Source of the DNA: Clostridium saudiense
GTDB lineage: Bacteria > Bacillota > Clostridia > Clostridiales > Clostridiaceae
NCBI RefSeq assembly: GCF_000577815.1
Contig: NZ_CBYM010000003.1
Coordinates: 1 to 64,000, forward strand
DNA: 64,000 nt
Direction: 5' to 3'
Position 1 is the first letter of the stretch. Every line of letters begins with the position of its first letter. The notes under the pieces were generated by a model that was given only the letters and a program-made list of their open reading frames with translations, was not told the origin of the DNA and ran no database searches. The position numbers and the translations under genes are program-made. Shown here piece by piece: positions 36,518-46,563 of this stretch.

Positions 36518-37393
36518 TTATCCCTTAACAGCTCCTGCTGCTATACCTTCAATTATATGTTTTTGACATGTTAAATAGAAAATTACAATTGGTATAATTG
36601 CTAGAACTAATATAGCCATCATCGCTCCCATATCAACTGCGCCATATCCTCCACGTAGATATTGTACTGCAATTGGAATAGTCTTATATTCTGTTCCTAA
36701 CAATAAATATGGCAATAAGTAGTCATTCCATATCCACATTACATTTAATATAGCTATTGTTATTGCAATAGGCTTTAATAACGGTAAAACAATTAAAAAG
36801 AATGTTTTTACCGGTGAACATCCATCAATCATTGCGGCTTCTTCTATATCTATTGGAATTGATTTAACAAACCCACTAAACATAAAGACAGATAACCCTG
36901 ATCCAAATCCCAAATATATTATTATTATCCCAAGAGGATTATCTAAGCTTAACATGTTTGCAACTTTACTCATTGGAAACATAACCATTTGGAAAGGAAC
37001 TATCATAGATAATACAAATAAATAATATAAACAACTTGTAAATTTTGATTTTACTCTTGTAATATACCAAGCAGTCATTGATGTAAATAATATAATTACA
37101 GCTGTTGATCCAACAGTTATAAATAAAGAATATCCAAAGGCTGAAATAAAGCCAGTCTTATCTATACCATTAACATAGTTAGCAAGTCCTGAAAAACTAG
37201 TTGAGTTTGGTAAAGCAAATGGAGATCTACTAATATATAATTTACCCTTAAATGAATTATATAAAACTATAAAAATAGGTGCTAAAAATACAATAGATAA
37301 TATAATCAATATTAAATATAAAAGTACATTATTCTTTTTCTTAGGTTCATACTTTAAATTAAGTTCTGTATCATTTTTCAATTTAGCTTCCAT
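36518..37393 (-). CDS. Sugar ABC transporter permease, MalG type
   Basis: A 291-residue inner-membrane permease with six predicted helices. The ATPase-contact loop EAAMIDGCSPVKTFFLIVLP (about residues 187-206) is the EAA motif of MalG-type carbohydrate importers. It overlaps the upstream permease by TAATG and closes the operon. No ATPase gene follows, so a shared MsmK-like ATPase elsewhere probably energises the system. Confidence 0.92.
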   Translation of the reverse strand: MEAKLKNDTELNLKYEPKKKNNVLLYLILIILSIVFLAPIFIVLYNSFKGKLYISRSPFALPNSTSFSGLANYVNGIDKTGFISAFGYSLFITVGSTAVIILFTSMTAWYITRVKSKFTSCLYYLFVLSMIVPFQMVMFPMSKVANMLSLDNPLGIIIIYLGFGSGLSVFMFSGFVKSIPIDIEEAAMIDGCSPVKTFFLIVLPLLKPIAITIAILNVMWIWNDYLLPYLLLGTEYKTIPIAVQYLRGGYGAVDMGAMMAILVLAIIPIVIFYLTCQKHIIEGIAAGAVKG

Positions 37394-38235
37394 TAATTTT
37401 CAACCTCCTTCTTTCTAGTTATACTTAATTGAAGTAACATTATTACTGCTACAATTAAGAAGAAGATTACAGCTTTAGCTTGACCAACACCTTCCCATCC
37501 TACTCTTCCATAGAATGTCTTATAAATATCTAATGCAAGCATTGCCGTTTTATTACCTGGTGCACCATCAGTTAACGCTAAGTTTTGATCAAACAATTTA
37601 AATGCATTTGACATTGTTAAGAAAAGGCAAATGGTAATTGATGGCATAACTAGCGGTATAGTTATCTTTCTTAATGTCATCCATTTAGAAGCACCATCAA
37701 TTTTAGCACTTTCCATAAGTTCACCCGGTATGTTTTGTATACCTGCAATATATATTATCATCATATATCCTATTTGTTGCCAATTTAGTAAGATAACTAA
37801 TCCCCAAAATCCATACTTAGGATCCATAGTTAAATTTACACCAAAATAATTTAATATTCCATTAATAATAATTAACCATATATAACCTAAAACTATACCA
37901 CCTATAAGATTCGGCATAAAGAAAACAGTTCTAAATATGTTAGTTCCTTTTAATTTTCTAGTTAAAAGATATGCAAGTGCAAAAGCACATACATTTACAG
38001 TTATAACTGACACAACAACAAATTTAGTTGTAAAAATTAATGCATTCATAAATTCTGGTGTAGAAAATACTTTTTTATAGTTATCTAATCCTATAAAAGT
38101 TGCATTAGTAACAGTAGTAAATTTGGTAAATGATAAGTAAATCCCCATTATAAATGGGACCAAAAAAGCTATACCAAAAGCTACTAATGTAGGTAATGCA
38201 AATAACCAAAAATACTTCTTTAACCCTTTTTGCAT
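37393..38235 (-). CDS. Sugar ABC transporter permease, MalF type
   Basis: A 280-residue permease with six predicted helices and the EAA-like loop MESAKIDGASKWMTLRKITI. It pairs with the MalG-type protein. An AAGGGGGATG ribosome site precedes the ATG. It is separated from the binding-protein gene by a 90-base spacer containing a stable hairpin, which would lower permease output relative to binding protein. Confidence 0.92.
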   Translation of the reverse strand: MQKGLKKYFWLFALPTLVAFGIAFLVPFIMGIYLSFTKFTTVTNATFIGLDNYKKVFSTPEFMNALIFTTKFVVVSVITVNVCAFALAYLLTRKLKGTNIFRTVFFMPNLIGGIVLGYIWLIIINGILNYFGVNLTMDPKYGFWGLVILLNWQQIGYMMIIYIAGIQNIPGELMESAKIDGASKWMTLRKITIPLVMPSITICLFLTMSNAFKLFDQNLALTDGAPGNKTAMLALDIYKTFYGRVGWEGVGQAKAVIFFLIVAVIMLLQLSITRKKEVEN

Positions 38236-38288
38236 AGTCTCATCCCCCTTAAATTTTTATGCTTAAATATTAATACTATTCTTTAATA

Positions 38289-38315
38289 AAGGCAGCACAT
38301 ATTATATGCTGCCTT
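38289..38315 (-). terminator. Intercistronic hairpin between binding protein and permease genes
   Basis: AAGGCAGCA pairs with TGCTGCCTT. On the minus strand TTATT follows, a weak tail, so it may act as a partial terminator or as a 3' stabiliser of the binding-protein mRNA. Confidence 0.65.
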
Positions 38316-38324
38316 ATTTAAAAA

Positions 38325-39707
38325 TTATTGAGCCTTTTCAGCCTTCCAAGAATCCTTAACTGTAGTAACTACATAATCCCAATCTTGAGTACCTTGTACA
38401 TATTCTAGTAAAGCACCAGCAAATGTATCTTTAAAGTTTTGACTTGGGAATGCTTGGAATATCCAAGGAACAGTATTTACATTATCTTTACTCATCCAAT
38501 TTAAAACTTCCTTAGATAATGGATCTGCTGACTTTTCGTCATCATCAAATGTATCAAATGGAGCTATAAAGCCTAAATCTCCTGAAACATAAGCTTTTCC
38601 AGTATCACTTGTAAATAACCAATTTATAAAATCAATTGATGCTTGTTGCTTTTCTTCTGAAACTTGACTATTTATTGCTAAATAGTTTTCAGTACCAATA
38701 CAAAGACCTTGATTTTCTTCTCCATCAATACCAGTATATATAGGCATAAACTTAATATTTTCCTCTTTAACTGTATTACCATCGATATCGCTGATTTGTG
38801 ACCAAGCCCAATTACCATTTTGAACCATAGCACAATCACCTAATGCAAATTCAGCCATAGCATCATCAACACTCTTATTACCTAATACCCCCTTCTCTGA
38901 AACTGAGTTATTAGTATACAAGTCATATATATTTTTAAAGTTCTCATTATACTTAAAATCAATTTCCTTGGCATCTAATCCTGTTTGAAGAACATCTCCA
39001 TTTTCCCCAGCATCGTCTTTAAATTCATAATATAGTGGTAAATCAGCTAAGTGAGTTTCCCATCTCCACGCATTACCTGATGCCATTGAAGTAGATGCAA
39101 ACACCCCTTGAATTCCTAATTCATCTTTATTAGCTTCCATATCTTCTACAACAGCCTTCAATTTATCAAAATTATTAATGTCATCTATAGATGTAACATC
39201 AGTTGCCTTATTTGATAAAGCAAAATATTTTTGCATTATTTCATCATTATAAATAATTCCATATCCCTCAACAGCATAAGGAATACCATAAACGCCATCA
39301 CCATCTGTTACTGCTAAAGTTTTATCAAGTAAATGACTATATAGTTCTGTATCTTTTAGATCTAAACAATAGTCTTTCCAAGATTGATATCCAACTGGTC
39401 CATTAATTTGGAATATTGTTGGAGCATCTTTCTTTGCAATTTCAGATTTTAACGTTTGTTCATAAGTACCACTAGCTGCAGTTTCAACTTTTACCTTTAC
39501 TCCAGTTTCTGCTTCATACTCTTCAGCTATCTTTTTATATACATCTGCAATTTCCGGTTTGAAATTTAAAAAATAAATTTCCTCTCCTGATGATTTAGAA
39601 TCACTTGTAGCATCACCAGTACTGTCCCCCTTACTTCCACATCCTACAAATGCACCTGCAACTAATGTTGTTGCAACAGCAATAGCTAATAATTTTTTAA
39701 TCTTCAT
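38325..39707 (-). CDS. Sugar ABC transporter substrate-binding lipoprotein
   Basis: A 460-residue extracellular binding protein. The signal peptide ends in a lipobox VAGAFVGC with Cys23 as the lipidation site, followed by a Ser/Asp-rich linker. The mature part resembles family 1 oligosaccharide-binding proteins (EIYFLNFKPEIADVYKKIAE, LYSHLLDKTLAVTDGDGVYG). The sugar is unknown. A cre-like site lies about 120 bases upstream, so carbon catabolite control is likely. AAGGGGAGAGGG precedes the start. Confidence 0.92.
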   Translation of the reverse strand: MKIKKLLAIAVATTLVAGAFVGCGSKGDSTGDATSDSKSSGEEIYFLNFKPEIADVYKKIAEEYEAETGVKVKVETAASGTYEQTLKSEIAKKDAPTIFQINGPVGYQSWKDYCLDLKDTELYSHLLDKTLAVTDGDGVYGIPYAVEGYGIIYNDEIMQKYFALSNKATDVTSIDDINNFDKLKAVVEDMEANKDELGIQGVFASTSMASGNAWRWETHLADLPLYYEFKDDAGENGDVLQTGLDAKEIDFKYNENFKNIYDLYTNNSVSEKGVLGNKSVDDAMAEFALGDCAMVQNGNWAWSQISDIDGNTVKEENIKFMPIYTGIDGEENQGLCIGTENYLAINSQVSEEKQQASIDFINWLFTSDTGKAYVSGDLGFIAPFDTFDDDEKSADPLSKEVLNWMSKDNVNTVPWIFQAFPSQNFKDTFAGALLEYVQGTQDWDYVVTTVKDSWKAEKAQ

Positions 39708-39822
39708 AAACTTCCCTCTCCCCTTAAATATACTTTATATATAAATGACTTACAGATATATTGTAAATCTTTATATAACATTTAAAAAAATATTTCTTCC
39801 TAAATTTAACTTAGAATAGTTG

Positions 39823-39837
39823 CTGGAACCGTTTCCT
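39823..39837 (-). promoter_or_regulatory. cre-like (CcpA) site upstream of the sugar ABC operon
   Basis: CTGGAACCGTTTCCT fits the cre consensus WTGNAANCGNWNNCW at every defined position except the first. A LacI-family local regulator would have a similar palindrome, so CcpA is not the only reading. The 402-base gap 39708-40109 otherwise holds AT-rich promoter DNA and the cobQ terminator. Confidence 0.55.
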
Positions 39838-40069
39838 TTTTGCATTAAAAAAATCCATTTATTTTATATTAATTCAAATCATCTTATAATTTTATTTTAC
39901 TGTAAATTATTGTTTAAATCAATATATTTTTCCTTTTTTATTAATCTACACCTTTTTATTCAAATAATTTAAACTATTAGTAAATAAAGTTTTAAATTTT
40001 AACTATTTCATATTTATTTTAAGTCTATATTAATATTTACATAGATATTTTCTTTATTAAACTTCCATA

Positions 40070-40107
40070 AATAAAGAGTAATTTGAAATTTTAAATTACT
40101 CTTTATT
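40070..40107 (-). terminator. Terminator of the cobQ operon
   Basis: Perfect 15-base arms AATAAAGAGTAATTT / AAATTACTCTTTATT with an eight-base loop directly after cobQ. Confidence 0.75.
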
Positions 40108-40109
40108 TA

Positions 40110-41585
40110 TTACATATTGAATATTCTATTTAAATTTATATTTTCCTCAAAAAGTTTTGCTAATTCATCATATTGATTTAATTTATATTGTTTATAATCA
40201 ATTAGTTCTTTATCTAAAATATTAATTCCTTTATTTATTCTTAATGAATTTATAAATGTATTAAGAAAATCTCCCTCATCGAAAATCCCATGTAAATACG
40301 TTCCTAAAACATTATCTTTAAATGAACCTTGTATATGTCCATGTTCATTTTCAATGAATACTTGTCCTTTATCTTTAACCTTTGTTATACCATTATGTAT
40401 TTCATAACCATATACATTTATTCCAACACATTTACTTAATACATCACAAGAATTTTTTATATATCCCTTTGTTTGTTGAGTTATTTTTTCATTATTAAAG
40501 ATAGTATCAATGCTTAAAAATCCAAAACCTTCTTCTGTTGTTATTTCACCCTCTACTCCTTGTGTATCCATTATGTTATCTCCTAACATTTGATACCCTC
40601 CACAAATTCCTAATATCATCGTTCCTTTATTCTTAAGCTCAATAATTTTATTGAAAAGTCCATTTTTCTTAATTACTCTTAAATCATTTATTGTATTTTT
40701 AGTTCCTGGAATAATTACTAAATCTGGTTCACTAATATCGCTTATATTTTCTACATATCTAACACTAACACCATCTAATATTTCTAAACTATTAAAATCA
40801 GTAAAATTAGACATATGAGGTAATCTTATAATTGCTATATCTAAATCTTCTATTTTATTATTTTTTATTCTTTCAGTAACACTATCTTCATCTTCAATAT
40901 CTAATTTAAAATAAGGTAATACTCCTAATACAGGTATATTAATTATTTCTTCTAACTGTGTCATTGCATCTTTAAAGTAATCGACATTACCTCTAAATTT
41001 ATTGATAATAACACCCTTTACTCTTTTTCTCTCATTTTCTTCAAGTAACATTAAAGTTCCAACTACAGAAGCAAATACTCCCCCTCTATCAATATCAGCT
41101 ACTAAAATTACATCTGCATCAGCAGATTTTGCCATAGACATATTTGCTATATCAGTTTCTCTTAAATTTATTTCGGCACAACTTCCTGATCCCTCTAATA
41201 TCATAACCTCATAGTCTTTTGAAAATTTATCAAAAGTCTCTTTAACTACTTTTTTTAATTCCTTATTTAATTCTTTATATTTATAAGAATTCATCATTGA
41301 ATGAACTTTACCATTTACAATTACTTGTGTTTTATTATTTCCACTTGGCTTTAATAAAACAGGATTCATATATGCCATAGGCTTTAATTCACAAGCCTCT
41401 GCTTGAACAACCTGTGCCCTTCCCATTTCTAATCCATCTTCAGTTACATATGAATTTAATGATATATTTAATGCTTTAAATGGAGCTACTTTAAACCCTT
41501 TATTTCTGTAATATCTACATAAAGCTGTTGCTACGGTACTTTTACCTACTCCAGATGCTGTTCCTAAAACCATTATCTTATTCAT
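40110..41585 (-). CDS. cobQ: Cobyric acid synthase (CobQ/CbiP)
   Basis: About 491 residues. It amidates four side chains of adenosylcobyrinic a,c-diamide using glutamine and ATP. The N-terminal P-loop domain starts [13 protein letters not shown], and the C-terminal glutaminase-like domain has the nucleophile in [10 protein letters not shown] and the late YLHGIF. It is the last gene of the riboswitch-controlled unit. A GTG six bases upstream is possible, but AAAGGAA spacing favours the ATG, which overlaps the upstream stop by eight bases. Confidence 0.95.
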   Translation of the reverse strand: MNKIMVLGTASGVGKSTVATALCRYYRNKGFKVAPFKALNISLNSYVTEDGLEMGRAQVVQAEACELKPMAYMNPVLLKPSGNNKTQVIVNGKVHSMMNSYKYKELNKELKKVVKETFDKFSKDYEVMILEGSGSCAEINLRETDIANMSMAKSADADVILVADIDRGGVFASVVGTLMLLEENERKRVKGVIINKFRGNVDYFKDAMTQLEEIINIPVLGVLPYFKLDIEDEDSVTERIKNNKIEDLDIAIIRLPHMSNFTDFNSLEILDGVSVRYVENISDISEPDLVIIPGTKNTINDLRVIKKNGLFNKIIELKNKGTMILGICGGYQMLGDNIMDTQGVEGEITTEEGFGFLSIDTIFNNEKITQQTKGYIKNSCDVLSKCVGINVYGYEIHNGITKVKDKGQVFIENEHGHIQGSFKDNVLGTYLHGIFDEGDFLNTFINSLRINKGINILDKELIDYKQYKLNQYDELAKLFEENINLNRIFNM

Positions 41586-42240
41586 TTTCACTTTCCTTTA
41601 CATCTAAAAAACCATGTGTTTCATTTTTTATAATATTTAAGCTTTTAAATTTTATTGGATACTTAAATATTGGTCCATCATATACAAAAGTATGGTATTC
41701 TCCATTTTCTCCACAAGCATCTGAACCTGTTTTCTTTATTTCTTCAACTACTTCTTTTGTTAAAACTTTCCCTAGGAAATCTTCTCCCATACACTCAAGC
41801 TTTACATTCTTTATAACTGTTTTAAATCCACTATCTATAAACTCGTATACTAGTTCTTCTCTATTTTCTTGCCATAAAGGGAAAATTGCCTCTATTCCAG
41901 CTTCATTACACCTTGATGTACACCATTCTCTATGTGGTTCTAAATCTATATCACCAAAAACACAAGAATCTATTTTAAAATTTTCTTTAGCTTTCAATAA
42001 TTTTTCAGTAAATTTAATTTCGTAATCATCACCACTTGTTTCTACTAATATTAATGGTATATTTAGTGATTTAGAAATATCAACTATTAACTCTCTAGGA
42101 ACTCCATGAAACCATGACCTATTTTCACCCTTATTTACTGTTATAAGTAAAGCTGCTGGAGTATTGCTAGCCTTTATCATTCTATACAATGCTAAAGTGC
42201 TATCTTTTCCACAACTATATGACATTACAAAATTTTTCAT
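41578..42240 (-). CDS. Dph6-like ATP-pyrophosphatase in the B12 uptake operon
   Basis: A 220-residue PP-loop ATPase of the diphthine-ammonia-ligase (Dph6/ATP_bind_4) family: [13 protein letters not shown] at residues 5-17 and the [16 protein letters not shown] motif near residue 185 are typical. Bacteria lack diphthamide, so the amidation or adenylation substrate must differ. It sits four bases after btuD and overlaps cobQ, under the cobalamin riboswitch, which suggests a role in corrinoid processing. This is inference; no B12 role is assigned from sequence alone. Confidence 0.8.
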   Translation of the reverse strand: MKNFVMSYSCGKDSTLALYRMIKASNTPAALLITVNKGENRSWFHGVPRELIVDISKSLNIPLILVETSGDDYEIKFTEKLLKAKENFKIDSCVFGDIDLEPHREWCTSRCNEAGIEAIFPLWQENREELVYEFIDSGFKTVIKNVKLECMGEDFLGKVLTKEVVEEIKKTGSDACGENGEYHTFVYDGPIFKYPIKFKSLNIIKNETHGFLDVKESENE

Positions 42241-42243
42241 ATA

Positions 42244-42999
42244 CTACCTCCATTTTTCTAAAACCTCGAGCATAAAGCCTTTTACATCAATTCCATAAAC
42301 TTCTTGTAGTCTTTCTTCAGTTAATACATCTTTTGGATTTCCTGACCCTATAATTTTTCCATCATTCATCATTACTACCTTTTCTCCAAAAGCTTGAACT
42401 AGATTTAAATCATGTAATACAGCAACAATAATTTTATTATTTTCCTTCGTCCATTTATTTAAATAATCTAATATTTCTATTTGACATTTTAAATCTAAAT
42501 GATTAGTAGGTTCATCTAATAAAATTATATCTGGATCTTGTGCAAAAGCCCTAGCTAAATATACTCTTTGCAGTTGTCCTCCTGATAATTGACTTATAAG
42601 TTTATCTTTAATATCAATTAACCCTACATTTTCAATACTTTTAAGAATTATTTCTTCATCTTTTTTATTTATCTTTGAAAATACTCCTTTTAAATGAGCA
42701 TATCTTCCTAAAGCTACTGTTTCATAAACTGTATATGGAAAATATATATTACTAGCTTGTGACATTAATGCAACATTTTTTGCTAAATCTTTTCTATTTA
42801 ATTGGCTTATTTCTTTAGAGTCTAATGTTATATTTCCTTTATACTCTAATAAATTTGCTATTGATTTTAAAAGTGTACTTTTCCCACAGCCATTAGGACC
42901 AACTATGCAAAGATTTTTACCTCTCTCAACGCTAAAGCTTACCCCTTTAACAATTTCTTTATTGTCATATCCACATCTAACTTTATTAACTTCTAGCAT
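42244..42999 (-). CDS. btuD: Cobalamin/Fe-siderophore-type ABC transporter ATPase
   Basis: About 251 residues. Walker A is GPNGCGKST, the ABC signature is LSGGQLQR, and Walker B is IILLDEPTNHLD. It belongs to the FecE/BtuD class. With btuC, btuF and the riboswitch upstream, cobalamin or cobinamide is the expected substrate. The open frame starts at a GTG (43011), but AGGTGGG spacing favours the ATG at 42999. Confidence 0.93.
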   Translation of the reverse strand: MLEVNKVRCGYDNKEIVKGVSFSVERGKNLCIVGPNGCGKSTLLKSIANLLEYKGNITLDSKEISQLNRKDLAKNVALMSQASNIYFPYTVYETVALGRYAHLKGVFSKINKKDEEIILKSIENVGLIDIKDKLISQLSGGQLQRVYLARAFAQDPDIILLDEPTNHLDLKCQIEILDYLNKWTKENNKIIVAVLHDLNLVQAFGEKVVMMNDGKIIGSGNPKDVLTEERLQEVYGIDVKGFMLEVLEKWR

Positions 43000-43011
43000 T
43001 AAAATACCCAC

Positions 43012-44043
43012 CTACTTTGACTTTTTAAAATATATATAAGCAAAAAATGGTCCGCCAATTAATGCTGTTATTGCACCAACTGGTAATTCTGATGGAGCTA
43101 CAATAGTTCTTGATACTAAATCCGTCATTATCATCATACATCCACCAAAAACAACAGACATTGGTATAACATAAGCATGCTTTGAACCAAATATTTTTCT
43201 AACAACATGTGGTGCAATTAAATCTATAAACCCTATAGTTCCACTAAGTGCAACTGCGCTACCTGTAAGTATTGCAACAAATAAAAATAACCTTCTTTTA
43301 ACTTTATTTGTATCTACTCCTATAGTTTTTGCTGCTTCTTCTCCAAATGTTAATACATCCATTTCTTTAAAATAAAAAGATACACCTAAAATTCCTATAA
43401 TAAAAAAAGGTATACCTGCTTTAACATAACTCCATCCTCTCATAGAAAATGATCCCATAGACCACATTGTTATACTTTCCATCTTATCTGATGCTAAAGC
43501 TGAAATAGTAGTTAATGTAGCACTAAAAAATAGTGATAACACCATACCTGCAAGTATTATTGTTGTATTAGACATTCCTCTATCTACTTTTTCTGAAAAC
43601 TTTAATACTATTATCATAGTAATTAAACTGCAAGCAAATCCTACTACTGGCATAGTTAATCTTCCCAAAAACGGAATTGATATTCCTGTTACTATAATAA
43701 TACCTACACCTAATGAAGCACCAGATGATAATCCTAAAGTATATGGTGAAGCTAATTGATTTTTCAAAACTGATTGTACTATTGCGCCACTAGCAGCAAG
43801 AGAACCACCAACCATAAATGCAAGTAATACTCTTGGTAACCTTAAATTCCATATTATAGATACTTGCTTAGGTTCAATTCCATCAAGCAATGGGACACTA
43901 AAAAACTTATTAGCTAATATAGAAAAAGTATCCAATATGCTAATATTGGAACTTCCTAAGGAAGTTCCAATACATATAGCTAATAATACCAACGGAATTG
44001 ATAAAATTAATAATATTTTATTTTTATAGGTCTTTATACTCAT
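43012..44043 (-). CDS. btuC: Cobalamin-type ABC transporter permease
   Basis: A 343-residue FecCD/BtuC-family permease with about ten membrane helices. Family stretches: SIIWNLRLPRVLLAFMVGG near residues 63-81, KNQLASPYTLGLSSGASLG, and GTIGFIDLIAPHVVR. Its ATG lies 20 bases inside btuF and has no separate ribosome site, so translation is coupled to btuF. Confidence 0.93.
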   Translation of the reverse strand: MSIKTYKNKILLILSIPLVLLAICIGTSLGSSNISILDTFSILANKFFSVPLLDGIEPKQVSIIWNLRLPRVLLAFMVGGSLAASGAIVQSVLKNQLASPYTLGLSSGASLGVGIIIVTGISIPFLGRLTMPVVGFACSLITMIIVLKFSEKVDRGMSNTTIILAGMVLSLFFSATLTTISALASDKMESITMWSMGSFSMRGWSYVKAGIPFFIIGILGVSFYFKEMDVLTFGEEAAKTIGVDTNKVKRRLFLFVAILTGSAVALSGTIGFIDLIAPHVVRKIFGSKHAYVIPMSVVFGGCMMIMTDLVSRTIVAPSELPVGAITALIGGPFFAYIYFKKSK

Positions 44044-44953
44044 CTGGATAAATAGCTTTTGCTATTTCCTTTAAAGCTTTTATAACATTTTGTGATGCTC
44101 TTGAAGATGAGTTTTTATCTATTTGATATACATCTCCATTTTGTACAGCAGTTATTGTGTCCCAGCCTTCTCTGCTTTTTATATCTTCCACAGCAGTTAA
44201 ACCTGCTTCATTAGTTCCTGGAGTATTTGCTAAAATAACATCAGGATTAGCATCTATAACAGCTTCTGGTGTTACTGTTATCCATGAATTTTCTTCTCCA
44301 AAAATATTAGTAGCTCCTACTGTTTCTATAAGCTCATTTAAGAATGTATCATTTCCAAATGTATAAAGCCCTGCTCCAGCCCCAATTTCAAAATAAACTT
44401 TCTTTTTATCTACTATAGTATCTCCAATTGCCTTTATCTTAGCAACTTCTTCTTTCATAGAATTAATTATTTCTTCACCTTTTTTTTCAGTACCTGTTAA
44501 ACTTGCAATAAACTCTATATCACCATATATTCCATCAATACTATAACTACTTGGAATATATACAACTGTAATACCAGCCTCTTTTATTAAAGCAAATGGA
44601 TCTTCATCTCCAGATTTATTATGACCTGATGCTATAACTATATCAGGATTTAAAGAAATTATTGTTTCCGCATCTGGATTTCTAAAATCTATTTTAGGTA
44701 AATCTTCACTTACTCCTTCAACATCAGCTGAGTATTTATCTACAGCTACTAATTTATCTGCTAAACCTAATTCTACTAATACTTCTGTATTAGATGGTGC
44801 TGTAGAAATAATACTATTAATTTCACTAGGAACATTAAATTCATTTCCTTCTCTATCTGTCATCGTTGTAGGCTTACTTGAACATCCTACAAATATCATC
44901 ATAGCCATTATAAATGTAAAAGCTAATGATAAAACCTTTCTCATTTTTTGCAT
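44024..44953 (-). CDS. btuF: Corrinoid ABC transporter binding lipoprotein
   Basis: A 309-residue periplasmic-binding-fold lipoprotein of the BtuF/FepB class. The signal peptide ends at FVGC with lipidated Cys24. Motifs: STAPSNTEVLVELGLADKLV and NPDAETIISLNPDIVIASG. It is the first gene after the cobalamin riboswitch and terminator, so corrinoid is the likely ligand. AGGAGG precedes the ATG. Confidence 0.93.
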   Translation of the reverse strand: MQKMRKVLSLAFTFIMAMMIFVGCSSKPTTMTDREGNEFNVPSEINSIISTAPSNTEVLVELGLADKLVAVDKYSADVEGVSEDLPKIDFRNPDAETIISLNPDIVIASGHNKSGDEDPFALIKEAGITVVYIPSSYSIDGIYGDIEFIASLTGTEKKGEEIINSMKEEVAKIKAIGDTIVDKKKVYFEIGAGAGLYTFGNDTFLNELIETVGATNIFGEENSWITVTPEAVIDANPDVILANTPGTNEAGLTAVEDIKSREGWDTITAVQNGDVYQIDKNSSSRASQNVIKALKEIAKAIYPDEYKDL

Positions 44954-45067
44954 TACTATTCCTCCTAAATGTATACTTTAGAGTGGTGTAATTTAGTTAG
45001 TAATATATTAATTAGGCTTTTCATATATATTTTTTACTAATTTTAACCCTATTAATTTTTTCTAACT

Positions 45068-45099
45068 AAAAAAAGCGCTTTCATATTTGAGAGCGCTCT
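45068..45099 (-). terminator. Riboswitch expression-platform terminator before btuF
   Basis: On the minus strand AGAGCGCT pairs with AGCGCTTT (one G-U) and is followed by seven T. It lies between the cobalamin riboswitch and btuF. Confidence 0.85.
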
Positions 45100-45282
45100 A
45101 AAATACATAATAACTTTGATAATTTCTTAATATTTCTTAACATTAAATATTCATAAAATAAACTTAATATTATAATTTATTAAGTTTATTCTCTAACACT
45201 TAAAATCTAAAAACAAATCATATTAATTATATTATCTATTATTCGTATCTATTATCTCACCCTCAGAAGATAATATTATCAT

Positions 45283-45442
45283 CATAGTAGGCAGGTCTCC
45301 CGACTTAACTTCATCCTACTCTCCATACCTTCCCGTATTTTTATACAGTGGCTATACATGAATTTCGTCAGTCTTACGGTTACTGGGGTAGTTTAGGACT
45401 TCAACCTAATTCCCTATTAAGTTTAAAAAAACACCTATTATG
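45283..45442 (-). ncRNA. Cobalamin riboswitch
   Basis: On the minus strand the conserved pieces appear in order: AATAGGGAA, ACCCCAGTAACCGTAAG-type core, CCACTG, GGGAAGG, GGAGAGTAGGATGAAG, and GTCGGGAGACCTGCC. The P1 stem is CATAATAGG with CCTACTATG. It should sense adenosylcobalamin and shut down btuFCD, the Dph6-like gene and cobQ. The 524-base gap 44954-45477 also holds its promoter, an AT-rich hairpin (about 45167-45200) and the terminator. Confidence 0.95.
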
Positions 45443-45459
45443 GTTTAAAATTCATAATG

Positions 45460-45488
45460 ATTATATCTTTATGAATTTTATTTGTCAA
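45460..45488 (-). promoter_or_regulatory. Consensus promoter of the riboswitch transcript, inside the end of cobD
   Basis: On the minus strand TTGACA (45488-45483) lies in the last codons of cobD and TATAAT (45465-45460) follows after 17 bases. The predicted start is about ten bases before riboswitch P1. An overlapping hairpin (AAAATTCATA / TATGAATTTT) may end the upstream transcript. Confidence 0.85.
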
Positions 45489-46551
45489 ATAAAATATGCT
45501 TTAATTCAGCAATCAATTTATTATTTTCTTCTCTTGTTCTTACTGCAACTCTATAAAAACTATTATCTAGTCCTATATAATTATCACAGCTTCTAACTAA
45601 TATTTTTCTTTTAATCAATTCACCTTTTAAATCTAAATTAGTTAATATTTTAAACATTATGAAATTCACACTTGGTTCAAAAACATATAAATATTTTATT
45701 TGCTTTAAAGCACTATATAAATATTCTTTCTCATCTTCTATATATTCTATACTTTTTTTAATATACTGCTTTTCTGTTAGTCCTTTAGTTATACCTTCAG
45801 CTGCTATAACGTTTATACTCCACGGCACTAAAATCTTATTTATTTTATCCATTATTTCCTTATTTGAACACAATCCATACCCTATCCTAGCCCCTGGAAT
45901 TGCAAAAAATTTAGTTAATGATTTTACAATTATTAGGTTTTCATAATCATTTAATAATTTATTACTTGAATATTCCTTATTATCTTTAACAAAATCTAAA
46001 AAAGATTCATCAATAACAACTATTGTATTTGTAAGTATTGACTTATTTAATACTTTTTTGATAAATTCATTTGTTGTCAAAACTCCAGTTGGATTATTGG
46101 GATTACAAATAAAAACTATATCTATATTATTTTTTATATTCCCTATAAATTCATTATCTAAATTAAAATTCTTAGATTCCTTTAAGTTATAATATTCTAT
46201 CTCACCATCAATACTTAAAATTGCTTCTTCATACTCTGAGAAAGTTGGAGCTGGCAATAATGCTTTTTTAGGTTTCAAAGCGCGTACTATATTAAATATT
46301 ACTTCTGCAGCTCCATTCCCTAATGTAATATTTCTTGTATTTATTTTTTCAAACTCTCCAATAGAGTTCTTTAAATCAAAATAAGTTATATCTGGATATT
46401 TAACTACTTTATCAATTGCATCTATCATTGCCTTTTTAACATTTTCACTTATCCCTAATGGATTTATATTGGCTGAAAAATCTATAATTTCACTTGGATT
46501 TAACTTATATTTTCTTGCAATTTCTTCAGTATTTCCACCATGAACTGCCAT
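45478..46551 (-). CDS. cobD: Threonine-phosphate decarboxylase CobD
   Basis: A 357-residue PLP enzyme of the HisC-like class. It makes aminopropanol phosphate, the linker of the lower ligand. Motifs: HGGNTEEIARKY and FSANINPLG at the N-terminus, FICNPNNPTG, and the PLP lysine in IVKSLTKFFAIPG (about residue 214). Adjacent cbiB consumes the product, supporting CobD over histidinol-phosphate aminotransferase. It is 12 bases after cbiB. Confidence 0.92.
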   Translation of the reverse strand: MAVHGGNTEEIARKYKLNPSEIIDFSANINPLGISENVKKAMIDAIDKVVKYPDITYFDLKNSIGEFEKINTRNITLGNGAAEVIFNIVRALKPKKALLPAPTFSEYEEAILSIDGEIEYYNLKESKNFNLDNEFIGNIKNNIDIVFICNPNNPTGVLTTNEFIKKVLNKSILTNTIVVIDESFLDFVKDNKEYSSNKLLNDYENLIIVKSLTKFFAIPGARIGYGLCSNKEIMDKINKILVPWSINVIAAEGITKGLTEKQYIKKSIEYIEDEKEYLYSALKQIKYLYVFEPSVNFIMFKILTNLDLKGELIKRKILVRSCDNYIGLDNSFYRVAVRTREENNKLIAELKHILFDK

Positions 46552-46563
46552 AACCTTTCCTCC

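Noticed and set aside
45348..45596. Plus-strand open frame of 82 codons
   Set aside because: It is antisense to the cobalamin riboswitch and the end of cobD; no ribosome site.
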